Below the pieces are notes generated by a model that had not been told where the DNA came from, made no database searches, and saw only the letters and a program-made list of their open reading frames with translations. Shown one piece after another: positions 18,185-25,544 of a DNA stretch of 64,000 nt (positions are counted from its first letter, which is position 1; every line of letters starts with the position of its first letter). The DNA comes from a virus: positions 62,001 through 126,000 of the IMG/VR virus record IMGVR_UViG_3300032213_002832. One strand, given 5' to 3'. Made by a program: the position numbers and the translations under genes.

Positions 18185-18235
18185 CATTAAGGTATAATTG
18201 ACATATCCGCCACAAGTAAATTTGCTTGTGTACTA
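18185..18235 (+). promoter_or_regulatory. Promoter and hairpin leader of the triple-repeat gene
   Basis: AAGGTATAATTG near 18191 is a good -10, without a clear -35. Downstream, CACAAG and CTTGTG form a 6-bp hairpin in the leader before AAAGGA. Confidence 0.45.
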
Positions 18236-18255
18236 ACTAATATAAAGGAAAAGTT

Positions 18256-18882
18256 ATGGCCGGCCAAAGCAAAGCATCAATGAGAAAGAAGTTGCGCTCA
18301 GCATTAGCACACAAAAAAGCAGCAGACAAATTATTGGATTCTATTGTAACTTCACAAACAAAGTGGAATAGTGCAATGGCCAAACTACAAGCAGATAATC
18401 CTGCTTCATTAGATACCAACTACACAGCAACTCAAGCAATCACACCTAAATATGAAGCTGATGGCGAAGGTTCAGATGCTCAGCACAAGGTAAGTTTGCG
18501 CAATACAATGAGATCAGCACTTGCTCACAGAAAATTAGCTGATGAACTATGTGATGCGTTAGAAGAAATACAAACTGCGCATAACGCACTAATGGCAAAA
18601 CTAGATGCGGAAGCTGGAACACTTAATGATACAAACTATGTAGCATTAATTGCTGTAACACCAATCGATAGAGATGGTGAAGGTTCAGAAGCTCAGCACA
18701 AAGTAAGTTTAAGAAAATCATTAGTTTCTGCGTTAGCAAATAAATCACTCGCAGATAGTATTCTTGATTCAATTTGGTCTTTACAAACAGCATTAAACTC
18801 AGAGTTGGCTTTATTAAATACTAGTGTTGTTGCGGGATCTAGTGCGCGAGTCGTATCAGTAATTCAACCAGACGCTGAATAA
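18256..18882 (+). CDS. Protein built from three helical repeats
   Basis: A 208-residue protein made of three units of about 70 residues. Each begins with KxSxRKxLxSALAxKxLAD, has a second helix (IxxxQTxxNxxxAxL), then a TNYxAxxAxTP-type turn. A DGEGSxAQHKVSLR linker joins the units. Such repeats suggest an extended or multimeric helical structure. It is unrelated to any family I know. It starts a three-gene run that closes the late region. Confidence 0.75.
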   Translation: MAGQSKASMRKKLRSALAHKKAADKLLDSIVTSQTKWNSAMAKLQADNPASLDTNYTATQAITPKYEADGEGSDAQHKVSLRNTMRSALAHRKLADELCDALEEIQTAHNALMAKLDAEAGTLNDTNYVALIAVTPIDRDGEGSEAQHKVSLRKSLVSALANKSLADSILDSIWSLQTALNSELALLNTSVVAGSSARVVSVIQPDAE

Positions 18883-18893
18883 GGAATAATAGT

Positions 18894-19130
18894 ATGCGTA
18901 GAGCAAATATCGATCGTTTATCAGAATTAACAAAAGAGTTATTAGCCTCAAAACCTGCTTCTAAAGCAAAGGCTAAAGTAGAAGCTAAAGTAGAAGCTAA
19001 AGTAGAAGAAGTAGTAGAAGAACCTGCCAAAGATTTAGATGTTAATGAAGATGGCAAAGTTGACGAAGCAGATGTAGAGATGGTTCAAAAAGAAGTTCGT
19101 AAGAAAAAAGTAGTTAAGAACGAAGAATAA
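18894..19130 (+). CDS. Small protein with Ala/Lys/Glu repeats and one dockerin/EF-hand loop
   Basis: A 78-residue protein. Residues about 22-38 repeat KVEAK units encoded by 12-base DNA repeats. Residues about 48-66 (DVNEDGKVDEADVEMVQKEV) match a dockerin or EF-hand calcium loop, with Asp at 1, Asn at 3, Asp at 5, Lys at 7 and Asp at 12, followed by a helix. Only one loop is present, whereas dockerins carry two. Calcium binding is inferred. Confidence 0.7.
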   Translation: MRRANIDRLSELTKELLASKPASKAKAKVEAKVEAKVEEVVEEPAKDLDVNEDGKVDEADVEMVQKEVRKKKVVKNEE

Positions 19131-19139
19131 GAGGCAGTT

Positions 19140-19592
19140 ATGAAATTCAGAGATAGAGAACATTTTCTAGAAGAGCTTAATAAATCTTTTACAAGAGAAG
19201 TTGAGAACTTAGAAGAATTGAAGAAGTCAATTAAAAAGCCATTATTTCGACATGGTTCTACTATTCATATCACTAAAGCTGTTGCTGGAAAAGGCTATGG
19301 GGTTGAAGAGCATACAGCAGAGGGTGAGAAAGTTTCACATGAAAATGTACCTTTTCAAACACTAGATTCCAAAATGAATTCCCTCCCTAAACATCTTAAG
19401 CAAAAAGAAGGTCCAAAAGAACTTCTCAGAATGAAAGATTCTAAACACGAAGGCGCACTACTATATCATTCAGCAACAGTTTCACATAATTTAATGCCTA
19501 AGAATAAAAAAACTGGTGAAATTAGTAAGTGGGAAAAATTAGAACCACACGGTAAACCACATGGTACAGGTTCGGGTAAAAAAGAAGAATAA
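19140..19592 (+). CDS. Late-region protein, unknown
   Basis: A 150-residue basic protein with SD GAGG. It has a helical N-terminus (DREHFLEELNKSFTREVENLEELKKSI) and then a His/Gly/Lys-rich region with several histidines. No family was recognised. It is the last + strand gene before a bidirectional terminator. Confidence 0.65.
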   Translation: MKFRDREHFLEELNKSFTREVENLEELKKSIKKPLFRHGSTIHITKAVAGKGYGVEEHTAEGEKVSHENVPFQTLDSKMNSLPKHLKQKEGPKELLRMKDSKHEGALLYHSATVSHNLMPKNKKTGEISKWEKLEPHGKPHGTGSGKKEE

Positions 19593-19597
19593 TAAAA

Positions 19598-19621
19598 GAG
19601 AGGTCGCGAAAGCGGCCTCTT
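19598..19621. terminator. Bidirectional terminator between late and early arrays
   Basis: A 9-bp GC-rich stem (AGAGGTCGC / GCGGCCTCT) is closed by a GAAA tetraloop. AT-rich flanks follow on both sides; on the minus strand CTTTTATT follows. It separates two convergent transcription units. Confidence 0.8.
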
Positions 19622-20429
19622 AAAATTTAAACAGCCTGCGAGTAATTAATACAGATATAAACATTAGTATCACTCTAAAAGCAGCACGTCCCCATGCTTG
19701 ATACTCTACAACCTTAGAGACACTCTCTGTCTTGCCTTCACCTTGCTTCTCTTTTAAAGCGATAAGCTTATCTACCAAAGCCTTCTTTTCAAGTTCATGC
19801 CGGTTGACGCTAGTGCCCCAATTCTTACCTTTATAAAATTCTATAGTCTTTTGAATATCTTCTATTTGTTTTTCTACTAATACTACTTGCTGTGAAATAT
19901 TATTACTAACAGCAGTTGTTGAAACACTCTTGAATGCTAAATCAGATGTGATAACAAATAGCATCACACAGAATATAGAAACTCTCAATATACCAACAAG
20001 AGCTGATTCCACAAAGCCTGTCGCTCTATACCCACTCAAGAATATGAAACATACTTCAGTCAATATAGCCTTAATCCAACCCTTAGCTACTATCGTACTC
20101 TCAACGGCATAGAATGACACTGCTTCACTTACAAGAAACATAGTGATGGTACTTAATAATAATATATATAGGATTGAACGTGTATCAATTTTGCTTATCT
20201 TCTTAGAAAACCATCTCTTCCAGCGCTTCTTCTTCCAATTCTCTAACTCTCCTGGCGATAACGTAGTATACACATCAGTTGGATCATCTTTGAAGATTTT
20301 ACGAATAAGTTCATTAAGCTCATCTATAAAAGATAGCTGCTGCTTATCCGTATCTTCGATTTCTGTTTTAAAACGAGAACGAATATTGTTTACAGCATCT
20401 ATTAACTCTTTTTCATCTTTATCACTCAT
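19620..20429 (-). CDS. Multi-pass membrane protein with coiled coil
   Basis: A 269-residue protein. The N-terminal 85 residues are charged. At least three hydrophobic segments follow (ILYILLLSTITMFLVSEAVSFYAV, ILTEVCFIFLSGY, VGILRVSIFCVMLFVITSD). Then comes a coiled coil (about 180-230) and a last hydrophobic helix ending in RRLFKF. It overlaps the exonuclease start by 8 bases. The function is unknown; a membrane-anchoring or exclusion role is possible. Confidence 0.7.
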   Translation of the reverse strand: MSDKDEKELIDAVNNIRSRFKTEIEDTDKQQLSFIDELNELIRKIFKDDPTDVYTTLSPGELENWKKKRWKRWFSKKISKIDTRSILYILLLSTITMFLVSEAVSFYAVESTIVAKGWIKAILTEVCFIFLSGYRATGFVESALVGILRVSIFCVMLFVITSDLAFKSVSTTAVSNNISQQVVLVEKQIEDIQKTIEFYKGKNWGTSVNRHELEKKALVDKLIALKEKQGEGKTESVSKVVEYQAWGRAAFRVILMFISVLITRRLFKF

Positions 20430-21285
20430 ACGATTTAATAGCCTTGCGAAGTTTATCTTTAGTGCTATCTTTAAACTCTAATTTATTAAATATATCATCT
20501 ATATCTTTTGTATACTGAGGTCGCATTCTTAAATCTTCTAAAGAAATATCTACATCTAATTTAACTAGATCTGTCAGTTGTTTGCTTAACCTTATCTTAT
20601 CCATACTCTTTATAAGCTTATCTCTATACTTAGCTGGTGTACTGTGTAGCCTATACTCAATCTCTTCCACACCACCATATTGAGATAGTAGGTCTTGCGC
20701 AGCTTTTGGCCCAATACCTTCTCCACCAGGTATGTTGTCTGCCTTGTCTCCACATAGTGCCAAGTAATCACTGATCTGACTTGGCTTAACACCAAACTTC
20801 TCAAATGCCGTTGCTTCATCATATGTTAGGTTCTTCATAGAATCAAATATAGAGACATTCTCATCAATAAGCTGTAACATATCCTTGTCGCCAGTTAAAA
20901 TAACAATATCTAGCTCATGTTTAAACTTATGTGTAATAGTAGCAATCAGATCATCTGCCTCATACCCAGACGCAGTGATTCCATATATGCCTAGCATACC
21001 TATTATCTTTCTTATAATCAATTCTTGCGCAGATACGGCGTTTACTTTCACTCTATTAGCTTTGTATTCTGGATAGATATCTCTACGTACACTTTTGCCA
21101 TCTTGCGCATCATATGTTATCGCTACGTACTTAGGTTTCTTTTCAGAAATGAATTTACATAATAAGCTTATTGTGCCATATATAGCACCAGAAGGCATCC
21201 CATGGCTCGTATATAGATCACTATGTGCGTGAAACGAACGATGGATAAAACTGCTTATGTCGATTATATATAGTTTATCTTTCAT
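20422..21285 (-). CDS. 5'-3' exonuclease / flap endonuclease
   Basis: A 287-residue enzyme of the PolA N-terminal (FEN) family, which removes RNA primers and 5' flaps. Visible motifs are YIIDISSFIHRSFHA (metal Asp near 9), YDAQDGKSVRRDIYPEYKANR (helical arch Arg/Lys), GYEADDLIATI and LTGDKDMLQL (metal acids), and CGDKADNIPGGEGIGPKAA (H3TH DNA-binding). Length matches stand-alone phage enzymes such as T5 D15. Its start lies inside the upstream gene end. All key acidic residues appear to be present. Confidence 0.93.
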   Translation of the reverse strand: MKDKLYIIDISSFIHRSFHAHSDLYTSHGMPSGAIYGTISLLCKFISEKKPKYVAITYDAQDGKSVRRDIYPEYKANRVKVNAVSAQELIIRKIIGMLGIYGITASGYEADDLIATITHKFKHELDIVILTGDKDMLQLIDENVSIFDSMKNLTYDEATAFEKFGVKPSQISDYLALCGDKADNIPGGEGIGPKAAQDLLSQYGGVEEIEYRLHSTPAKYRDKLIKSMDKIRLSKQLTDLVKLDVDISLEDLRMRPQYTKDIDDIFNKLEFKDSTKDKLRKAIKSYE

Positions 21286-21643
21286 GTTGCGGTGATTTCA
21301 ATATGATTTCGTAAACTGGTTTACCTAACTTCATCATCTCTTTCTTCATGCTTAGACTACCTTTAGATGTTCCACTCCATATAAGGAGCAAAGCATCTCC
21401 ATATTCAGCCATTCTTTTATTTCGTATAGGTCCAGCAGCATTGCCATCATTCTTCCAATTGGCTTGGAATACTTTAGGTTCTTTCTCTAAGAATAAAGAG
21501 GACCACTCTTCGCCAGCTTCATCCACAAAGCCACCACTACCACTCACAACCTCTTTAACTTTTAAGCGAAAGTGCTTAACACATTGGTCCACAAAGTCAG
21601 AGTCAACTAGCAACTCTCTACTTCCAGCAATAACTAATCTCAT
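21275..21643 (-). CDS. SLOG-superfamily nucleotide-binding protein (DUF2493/YspA-like)
   Basis: A 122-residue protein with the pattern IAGSRE at the N-terminus, VVSGSGGFVDEAGEEW, AGPIRNKRMAEYGDALLLIWSGTSKGS and a C-terminal strand KPVYEI. This is the Rossmannoid SLOG fold of the DUF2493/YspA family, predicted to bind nucleotides or their derivatives. It sits between dCMP deaminase (ATGA overlap) and the exonuclease, suggesting a nucleotide-related role. The ligand is unknown. Confidence 0.85.
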   Translation of the reverse strand: MRLVIAGSRELLVDSDFVDQCVKHFRLKVKEVVSGSGGFVDEAGEEWSSLFLEKEPKVFQANWKNDGNAAGPIRNKRMAEYGDALLLIWSGTSKGSLSMKKEMMKLGKPVYEIILKSPQHER

Positions 21644-22092
21644 ACAAATGCCTCATACTTTAATCTGATATACCCTTCTGGAGTTTGTGATTCAATAACT
21701 CTAATATCTTTCATATTCATTATAGTATCGAAGTCTCTATACTTAGTTTCACACACTACTTCAGTTATACCACTTTGATATAAGAGTCGCATACAAGAAA
21801 CACAGGGGCTCATCGTACATACAATCATACAGTCTTTGGTAGAGATGCCGCTATACGCGCAATTCGCAATTAGGTTTACTTCGCTATGTACAATCACGGC
21901 ATACTTCTCTGGCCTAGTATTAGGCAAACTATCATCAGGAGCATTCCTAACAAAGCCATTACACCCTGTAGCTATGATAGCTCCACTGTTGTTATTAATG
22001 AGTACTGAACCCACTTTTGTTTCAGCATCATGACTTCGTAAAGATACATTTTTAGCAATTGCCATTGCTGTTTCAATCTTACTAGGTCTCAT
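21640..22092 (-). CDS. Deoxycytidylate (dCMP) deaminase
   Basis: About 150 residues converting dCMP to dUMP. Zinc motifs are HSEVN (near 66) and SPCVSC (near 95). DAETKVGSVL and NGFVRNAP near the N-terminus are typical of the phage and ComEB enzymes. The ATG preceded by GAGGGG is chosen over an in-frame GTG five codons upstream. It begins a coupled run with the SLOG and exonuclease genes. With the ThyA/ThyX relatives it feeds pyrimidine synthesis. Confidence 0.92.
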   Translation of the reverse strand: MRPSKIETAMAIAKNVSLRSHDAETKVGSVLINNNSGAIIATGCNGFVRNAPDDSLPNTRPEKYAVIVHSEVNLIANCAYSGISTKDCMIVCTMSPCVSCMRLLYQSGITEVVCETKYRDFDTIMNMKDIRVIESQTPEGYIRLKYEAFV

Positions 22093-22149
22093 CCACACAC
22101 CCCTCACATGATATCTTTTAAGATTATACGGTTTAAATATAAAATCCTA

Positions 22150-22158
22150 TGTTATAAT
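22150..22158 (+). promoter_or_regulatory. Extended -10 promoter (TGTTATAAT)
   Basis: An extended -10 lies 19 bases before the ATG of an isolated + strand gene, followed by GGAGG. There is no convincing -35, as is usual for extended -10 promoters. Confidence 0.65.
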
Positions 22159-22176
22159 AATTAGATAGGAGGATTT

Positions 22177-22365
22177 ATGAAAAAGATATTAAGCTGTAGG
22201 AGATCATTAGTTGCTGTGTTTGCGATTAGTTGCTTAACATGGTTGGGGTTGGCAAAGGGGATAGATATTTCTGGCATAGCTATAGCCATCTCTGGAGTAT
22301 CGGCTTCTGTGTGCGCCGCAAATGCTTATCAAGGTAAGGGCTCTAAAACAGAAGAAAAAGGTTAA
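22177..22365 (+). CDS. Small membrane protein, holin-like size
   Basis: A 62-residue protein with two hydrophobic stretches (SLVAVFAISCLTWLGL and ISGIAIAISGVSASVCAA) separated by AKGID, and a charged C-terminus ending SKTEEKG. SD TAGGAGG. It is a lone + strand gene within a minus array, with its own promoter. Similar AANAYQGK endings occur in small phage membrane proteins. Function unknown. Confidence 0.75.
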   Translation: MKKILSCRRSLVAVFAISCLTWLGLAKGIDISGIAIAISGVSASVCAANAYQGKGSKTEEKG

Positions 22366-22553
22366 TCTTCTAAATCTGTTAGGGTTTCATCTAGTTCTAT
22401 ATCCAGCTCAGTACCGTCTGGTGGGGTGGCAGCTTTAAAACGCTTCACCTCAACTTCTTCTTCTACCCAACCCCTTTTAGGGCATTCATATCTAACAATA
22501 GTCTTATATACCAACTCTATCTTATCTTCATTACCTTCTTTTCTTTTTCGCAT
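22362..22553 (-). CDS. Small acidic protein, unknown
   Basis: A 63-residue protein overlapping the end of the ThyX-like gene. The sequence contains ECPKRGW and a Glu/Asp-rich C-terminus (LDIELDETLTDLED). No motif was recognised. It may act on its neighbour given the overlapping translation signals. Confidence 0.6.
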   Translation of the reverse strand: MRKRKEGNEDKIELVYKTIVRYECPKRGWVEEEVEVKRFKAATPPDGTELDIELDETLTDLED

Positions 22554-23109
22554 TCTCTGCCCTCATTAATTGAACAACCAAATCCCACTCACCATGTAGG
22601 CAATCCTCTATCGCCTTACGGTAGGATTCTACCGGCTTTGGTAAGCCTACTTGTTCAATATACCTCATCCAAGAGGTTAATGAGCCATATACTACTAATG
22701 TATTATATATACTTATTGGAGATATAACCTGTGATATAAACCTATCACAATGATCCGATTGATATGCCTGAGGATTGATTAATAATGCCTCTGTCGTCAT
22801 TTCAATATCGGCCTGTATCGTTTTGCTAGTTTCCAAATCTTGTGCGCCTACGGCACCAATATCCGGTATATAAGCCTCTAATTTACCACTCGTCTTCTCT
22901 GATGAGCATCTTAAGCCAAACTCTGAAAAAGTAAGCTGTACAAATAAAGGACACCGGATACTAAGCATGACATGGGTCATATCGGTGATCCGGTTATCTA
23001 TTGTGCCTCTAAAGTGGGTTTTTGAGATCCGCTTAAAGTCTTCCCGCATAGGAGACCCACTAAGTAGAGCAACCCAACCTTTATCAAGTACTGGCGTCCT
23101 GTTCAGCAT
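22531..23109 (-). CDS. Divergent ThyX-like protein lacking the RHRxxS motif
   Basis: A 192-residue protein that aligns by eye to flavin-dependent thymidylate synthase. DKGWVALLSGSPMREDFKRISKTHF corresponds to the N-terminal DxGxVxLxxxMGxD region. MLSIRCPLFVQLTFSEFGLR (48-67) occupies the place of the CPxFVxRQWxRHRxxS signature, and GSLTSWMRYIEQ (142-153) matches GSLRSWxHFxExR. The RHR and catalytic Ser are absent, so catalysis by the canonical mechanism is doubtful. It may be a subunit, a regulator or an enzyme on another substrate. It overlaps the downstream and upstream genes. Confidence 0.6.
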   Translation of the reverse strand: MLNRTPVLDKGWVALLSGSPMREDFKRISKTHFRGTIDNRITDMTHVMLSIRCPLFVQLTFSEFGLRCSSEKTSGKLEAYIPDIGAVGAQDLETSKTIQADIEMTTEALLINPQAYQSDHCDRFISQVISPISIYNTLVVYGSLTSWMRYIEQVGLPKPVESYRKAIEDCLHGEWDLVVQLMRAENAKKKRR

Positions 23110-23506
23110 CTTCTTCCTTTTTAAGGTAATCTACAAAGCCAGCTTTACAAGTAGCTTTTTTATTCTCAAGCTCACCAGACAACATAGCTTCCATAAGTAT
23201 TTCTACATGCTTTGCTTCAATGTAGTCGATAGTACAGGCATCTAGAACTTGTGGAGGTTTGCCGAAAGTTTTAGAAGGTATCATGGCTTTAGCATGAAGC
23301 TGTTGATCAATATGGATATTAGCTACAGTTTCTACCATCTCTAAGAAGTCAAATGGCCCACAAACTGACTCTGAGATAAACTTAGGCTTGGCTCTATCAC
23401 CAGTAGATATAGCAACAAGAAAGGTTTTATCTTTGATTTCAGAGAGATCCATTTCACCCAATTCTCCGATCCAAGTTTCAGGATCTGCTGTTGGTAAATC
23501 ACTCAT
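23084..23506 (-). CDS. Unknown protein upstream of ThyX-like gene
   Basis: A 140-residue acidic protein, rich in Glu, Lys and Ala at the C-terminus. No membrane segment or catalytic motif was recognised. It is preceded by the AAACCGATTCGA element 45 bases upstream, making it the first gene of a short operon with the ThyX-like protein. Confidence 0.65.
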   Translation of the reverse strand: MSDLPTADPETWIGELGEMDLSEIKDKTFLVAISTGDRAKPKFISESVCGPFDFLEMVETVANIHIDQQLHAKAMIPSKTFGKPPQVLDACTIDYIEAKHVEILMEAMLSGELENKKATCKAGFVDYLKKEEDAEQDAST

Positions 23507-23539
23507 ATAAAAATCCTTATAAAATTATTACTAACCCAT

Positions 23540-23550
23540 CGAATCGGTTT
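23540..23550 (-). promoter_or_regulatory. CCGAT-type phage promoter element
   Basis: AAACCGATTCG on the minus strand, followed by ATGGGTTAGTAATAATTTTATAAGGA and an ATG 45 bases from the first A. It is intergenic and matches the recurrent early-region element. Confidence 0.6.
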
Positions 23551-23559
23551 TGTTTAACT

Positions 23560-24045
23560 CTAGATAGGTTTAGCTTTTAAAACGTTTTTAAGATAAGTCT
23601 CAGCTTGTAATTTAGTTTTATGTTTTTTGCGTAGAGGATTTGAAATGGTTTTGCCGTTTCTAATAATGCCATATCCACTATCAATTTCATTTAAATCGTA
23701 TGTTACACCAGTTTCATCAGCATACTGATTAGATACCGATTTCGCTGGCACACTAACAGTTGGTTTGGCAATTGATGATAATCTACTTGTTACGGCCTTT
23801 TTAGCTATGATAAAAAATTCATCACCACTACTGCGATTCTTTCTAGATACATAGTCACCCTGCTGAAGTATATCTTTATATACTTTAATATCAACTGGCC
23901 CATGAATAACTGTTCCGTTTTGCTCTTTAGCTTCTACATGCGTATATTTCCCACTACGAATCTTTTCTATCTCAGATTTCCATATTAGTGTAGTATTCGC
24001 AAAACTCTCTGCTGATGTGGACTTCTTAATAGTTAATACTCTCAT
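23560..24045 (-). CDS. Unknown protein
   Basis: A 161-residue basic protein preceded by AAAGGAGAAGG. The C-terminal part contains TGVTYDLNEIDSGYGIIRNGKTISNPLRKK, resembling a small domain that recurs in phage proteins of unknown role. No catalytic residues are evident. Confidence 0.65.
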   Translation of the reverse strand: MRVLTIKKSTSAESFANTTLIWKSEIEKIRSGKYTHVEAKEQNGTVIHGPVDIKVYKDILQQGDYVSRKNRSSGDEFFIIAKKAVTSRLSSIAKPTVSVPAKSVSNQYADETGVTYDLNEIDSGYGIIRNGKTISNPLRKKHKTKLQAETYLKNVLKAKPI

Positions 24046-24090
24046 ACCTTCTCCTTTGTCATAATTGACATTTATTGATTATTCTTATAC

Positions 24091-24867
24091 TTAACCTAGC
24101 ATCTTTAATATTGCGTCTTTATCTTTTTCATAGATATGGCAAGAATGAACCACGTGAGTGTAGTCGCCTTTAGTAAGTGTTGGGTACGTAGGTTTTAACT
24201 CATCAATCATCTTATCCATAAGAGATACAAAAAATGGAAGATCATACACTAGTCCGCGAAATAAATCATTAGACCTCATAACTACTGAAAAATACAACTT
24301 ATCATTACGTATTAAAAAATTACCGTGCATGGTACAGGTCTGATCTTTATTACCCATATATTGATGTTCTGGTAAACTAAATCGCAATATAGCTTGACGC
24401 GTATCTTTGTCTGCCTTTAAAGATTCTAAACACCATTCCCACGGCGATCGATAAATAGATTGAGCTCTTATACTAATCCCACCATCTTCAAAGCTACGCT
24501 TTTTAGTATACTCATAATTCTCATTACCACAACTCTTGTTTTCCCATATCAAATACCCGTAAGCCGAATTGATAGTCCCATCTGGATTGGCTATCTTCTC
24601 CCAAAACTTAGAGGCCTTAGCAAAATCTTCTACACGATTAGAGCGAGAATTGTAAAGCTCAACCTCTTTAGCTGTATAGTCAGCTATTACTTTATTTCGC
24701 TCTAAGTCTTTAGTGATAATAGGTTCAGAAACTGGATCAGAGACTGTAAAAGTGTAGTTTAAGATCTCTCTAACTGGCATTCCACGTGGTGATGCTATAA
24801 AATCTGGAAAGTACCATACTTGCTGTAGCGCGTCTAAATACGCTTCATGTATATTCTTGTATGTCAT
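24091..24867 (-). CDS. ThyA-family pyrimidine methyl- or hydroxymethyltransferase with Asp at the Asn177 position
   Basis: A 258-residue thymidylate synthase-fold enzyme. Cys178 aligns with catalytic Cys146 of E. coli ThyA; Arg198-Ser199 and Asp201 match Arg166-Ser167 and Asp169 with identical spacing; His244 and Tyr246 match His207 and Tyr209. SAYGYLIW near 101 is the usual N-terminal motif. Asp209 replaces Asn177 (GLVYDL for GLPFNI), the substitution that distinguishes dCMP hydroxymethylase from dUMP methylase, and Thr179 follows the catalytic Cys instead of His. This argues for dCMP, or another non-dUMP substrate, and for a modified pyrimidine. It overlaps the nucleotidyltransferase start by four bases. 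Confidence 0.85.
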   Translation of the reverse strand: MTYKNIHEAYLDALQQVWYFPDFIASPRGMPVREILNYTFTVSDPVSEPIITKDLERNKVIADYTAKEVELYNSRSNRVEDFAKASKFWEKIANPDGTINSAYGYLIWENKSCGNENYEYTKKRSFEDGGISIRAQSIYRSPWEWCLESLKADKDTRQAILRFSLPEHQYMGNKDQTCTMHGNFLIRNDKLYFSVVMRSNDLFRGLVYDLPFFVSLMDKMIDELKPTYPTLTKGDYTHVVHSCHIYEKDKDAILKMLG

Positions 24868-25532
24868 TTATATCCCTCTAAGAATTCTTCATCTCTATTA
24901 GATCTCATTTTCAATAATTCTACAAACATTGCGCGTTGATATTTATCTACCTTAAAACCTTTTTCAATATATTTTACTAATCTTTTTACAGTGATGCTTC
25001 TAGCTTCAGTCTGAAAAACAATTCTCTTATCTACACAGTCACCTATCGCACCTTGAACACTAATGACTTGGCGCTTAACTGGATCATAAGCTATGGCACA
25101 AGCTCTTATATCGAAGTGACTTATGAGATCTTCTGGGGTATTAAATGGTACACCTACAATTAGGTTGTAAGTAACGTTACGATAAACATGCGCACATAAA
25201 TCGTACATAAAATTAGTAGGTTTACTAAACCCATTAATAGCACACCATAAAGTAGCATGTTCTTTAGAATGGAAGTATATGTCAATATCGTTGTGAATTA
25301 TGCTTTGATTTATATAGTGGCACATATAAGAACCAGCTATAATCTCACCATTATCTACGTATTCTGACTCATTGAGCCAACGTAAGGCATTAATCGGACT
25401 AGTTAATATTAAGTTTTCATTTCTATAAAGAAATTCTGGTACTGGTTTATCGTTTAGTAAAAAACTATTTTGAATATCATCAATTTGCTTTTTATAATGT
25501 TCTTCCGCATTATATTCCATGAGTATATCCAT
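24864..25532 (-). CDS. Putative nucleotidyltransferase
   Basis: A 222-residue protein with GSYMCHYINQSIIHNDIDIYF near 66-86, resembling the GG/GS...DxD signature of the polymerase-beta nucleotidyltransferase fold. FDIRACAIAYD (about 143-153) supplies a possible third acidic strand. Similar minimal nucleotidyltransferases occur in large phages and giant viruses. It has SD AGGGG and a stop/start overlap with the ThyA-family gene, so the two are co-translated. The substrate is unknown. Confidence 0.6.
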   Translation of the reverse strand: MDILMEYNAEEHYKKQIDDIQNSFLLNDKPVPEFLYRNENLILTSPINALRWLNESEYVDNGEIIAGSYMCHYINQSIIHNDIDIYFHSKEHATLWCAINGFSKPTNFMYDLCAHVYRNVTYNLIVGVPFNTPEDLISHFDIRACAIAYDPVKRQVISVQGAIGDCVDKRIVFQTEARSITVKRLVKYIEKGFKVDKYQRAMFVELLKMRSNRDEEFLEGYK

Positions 25533-25544
25533 ATAAACCCCTTT

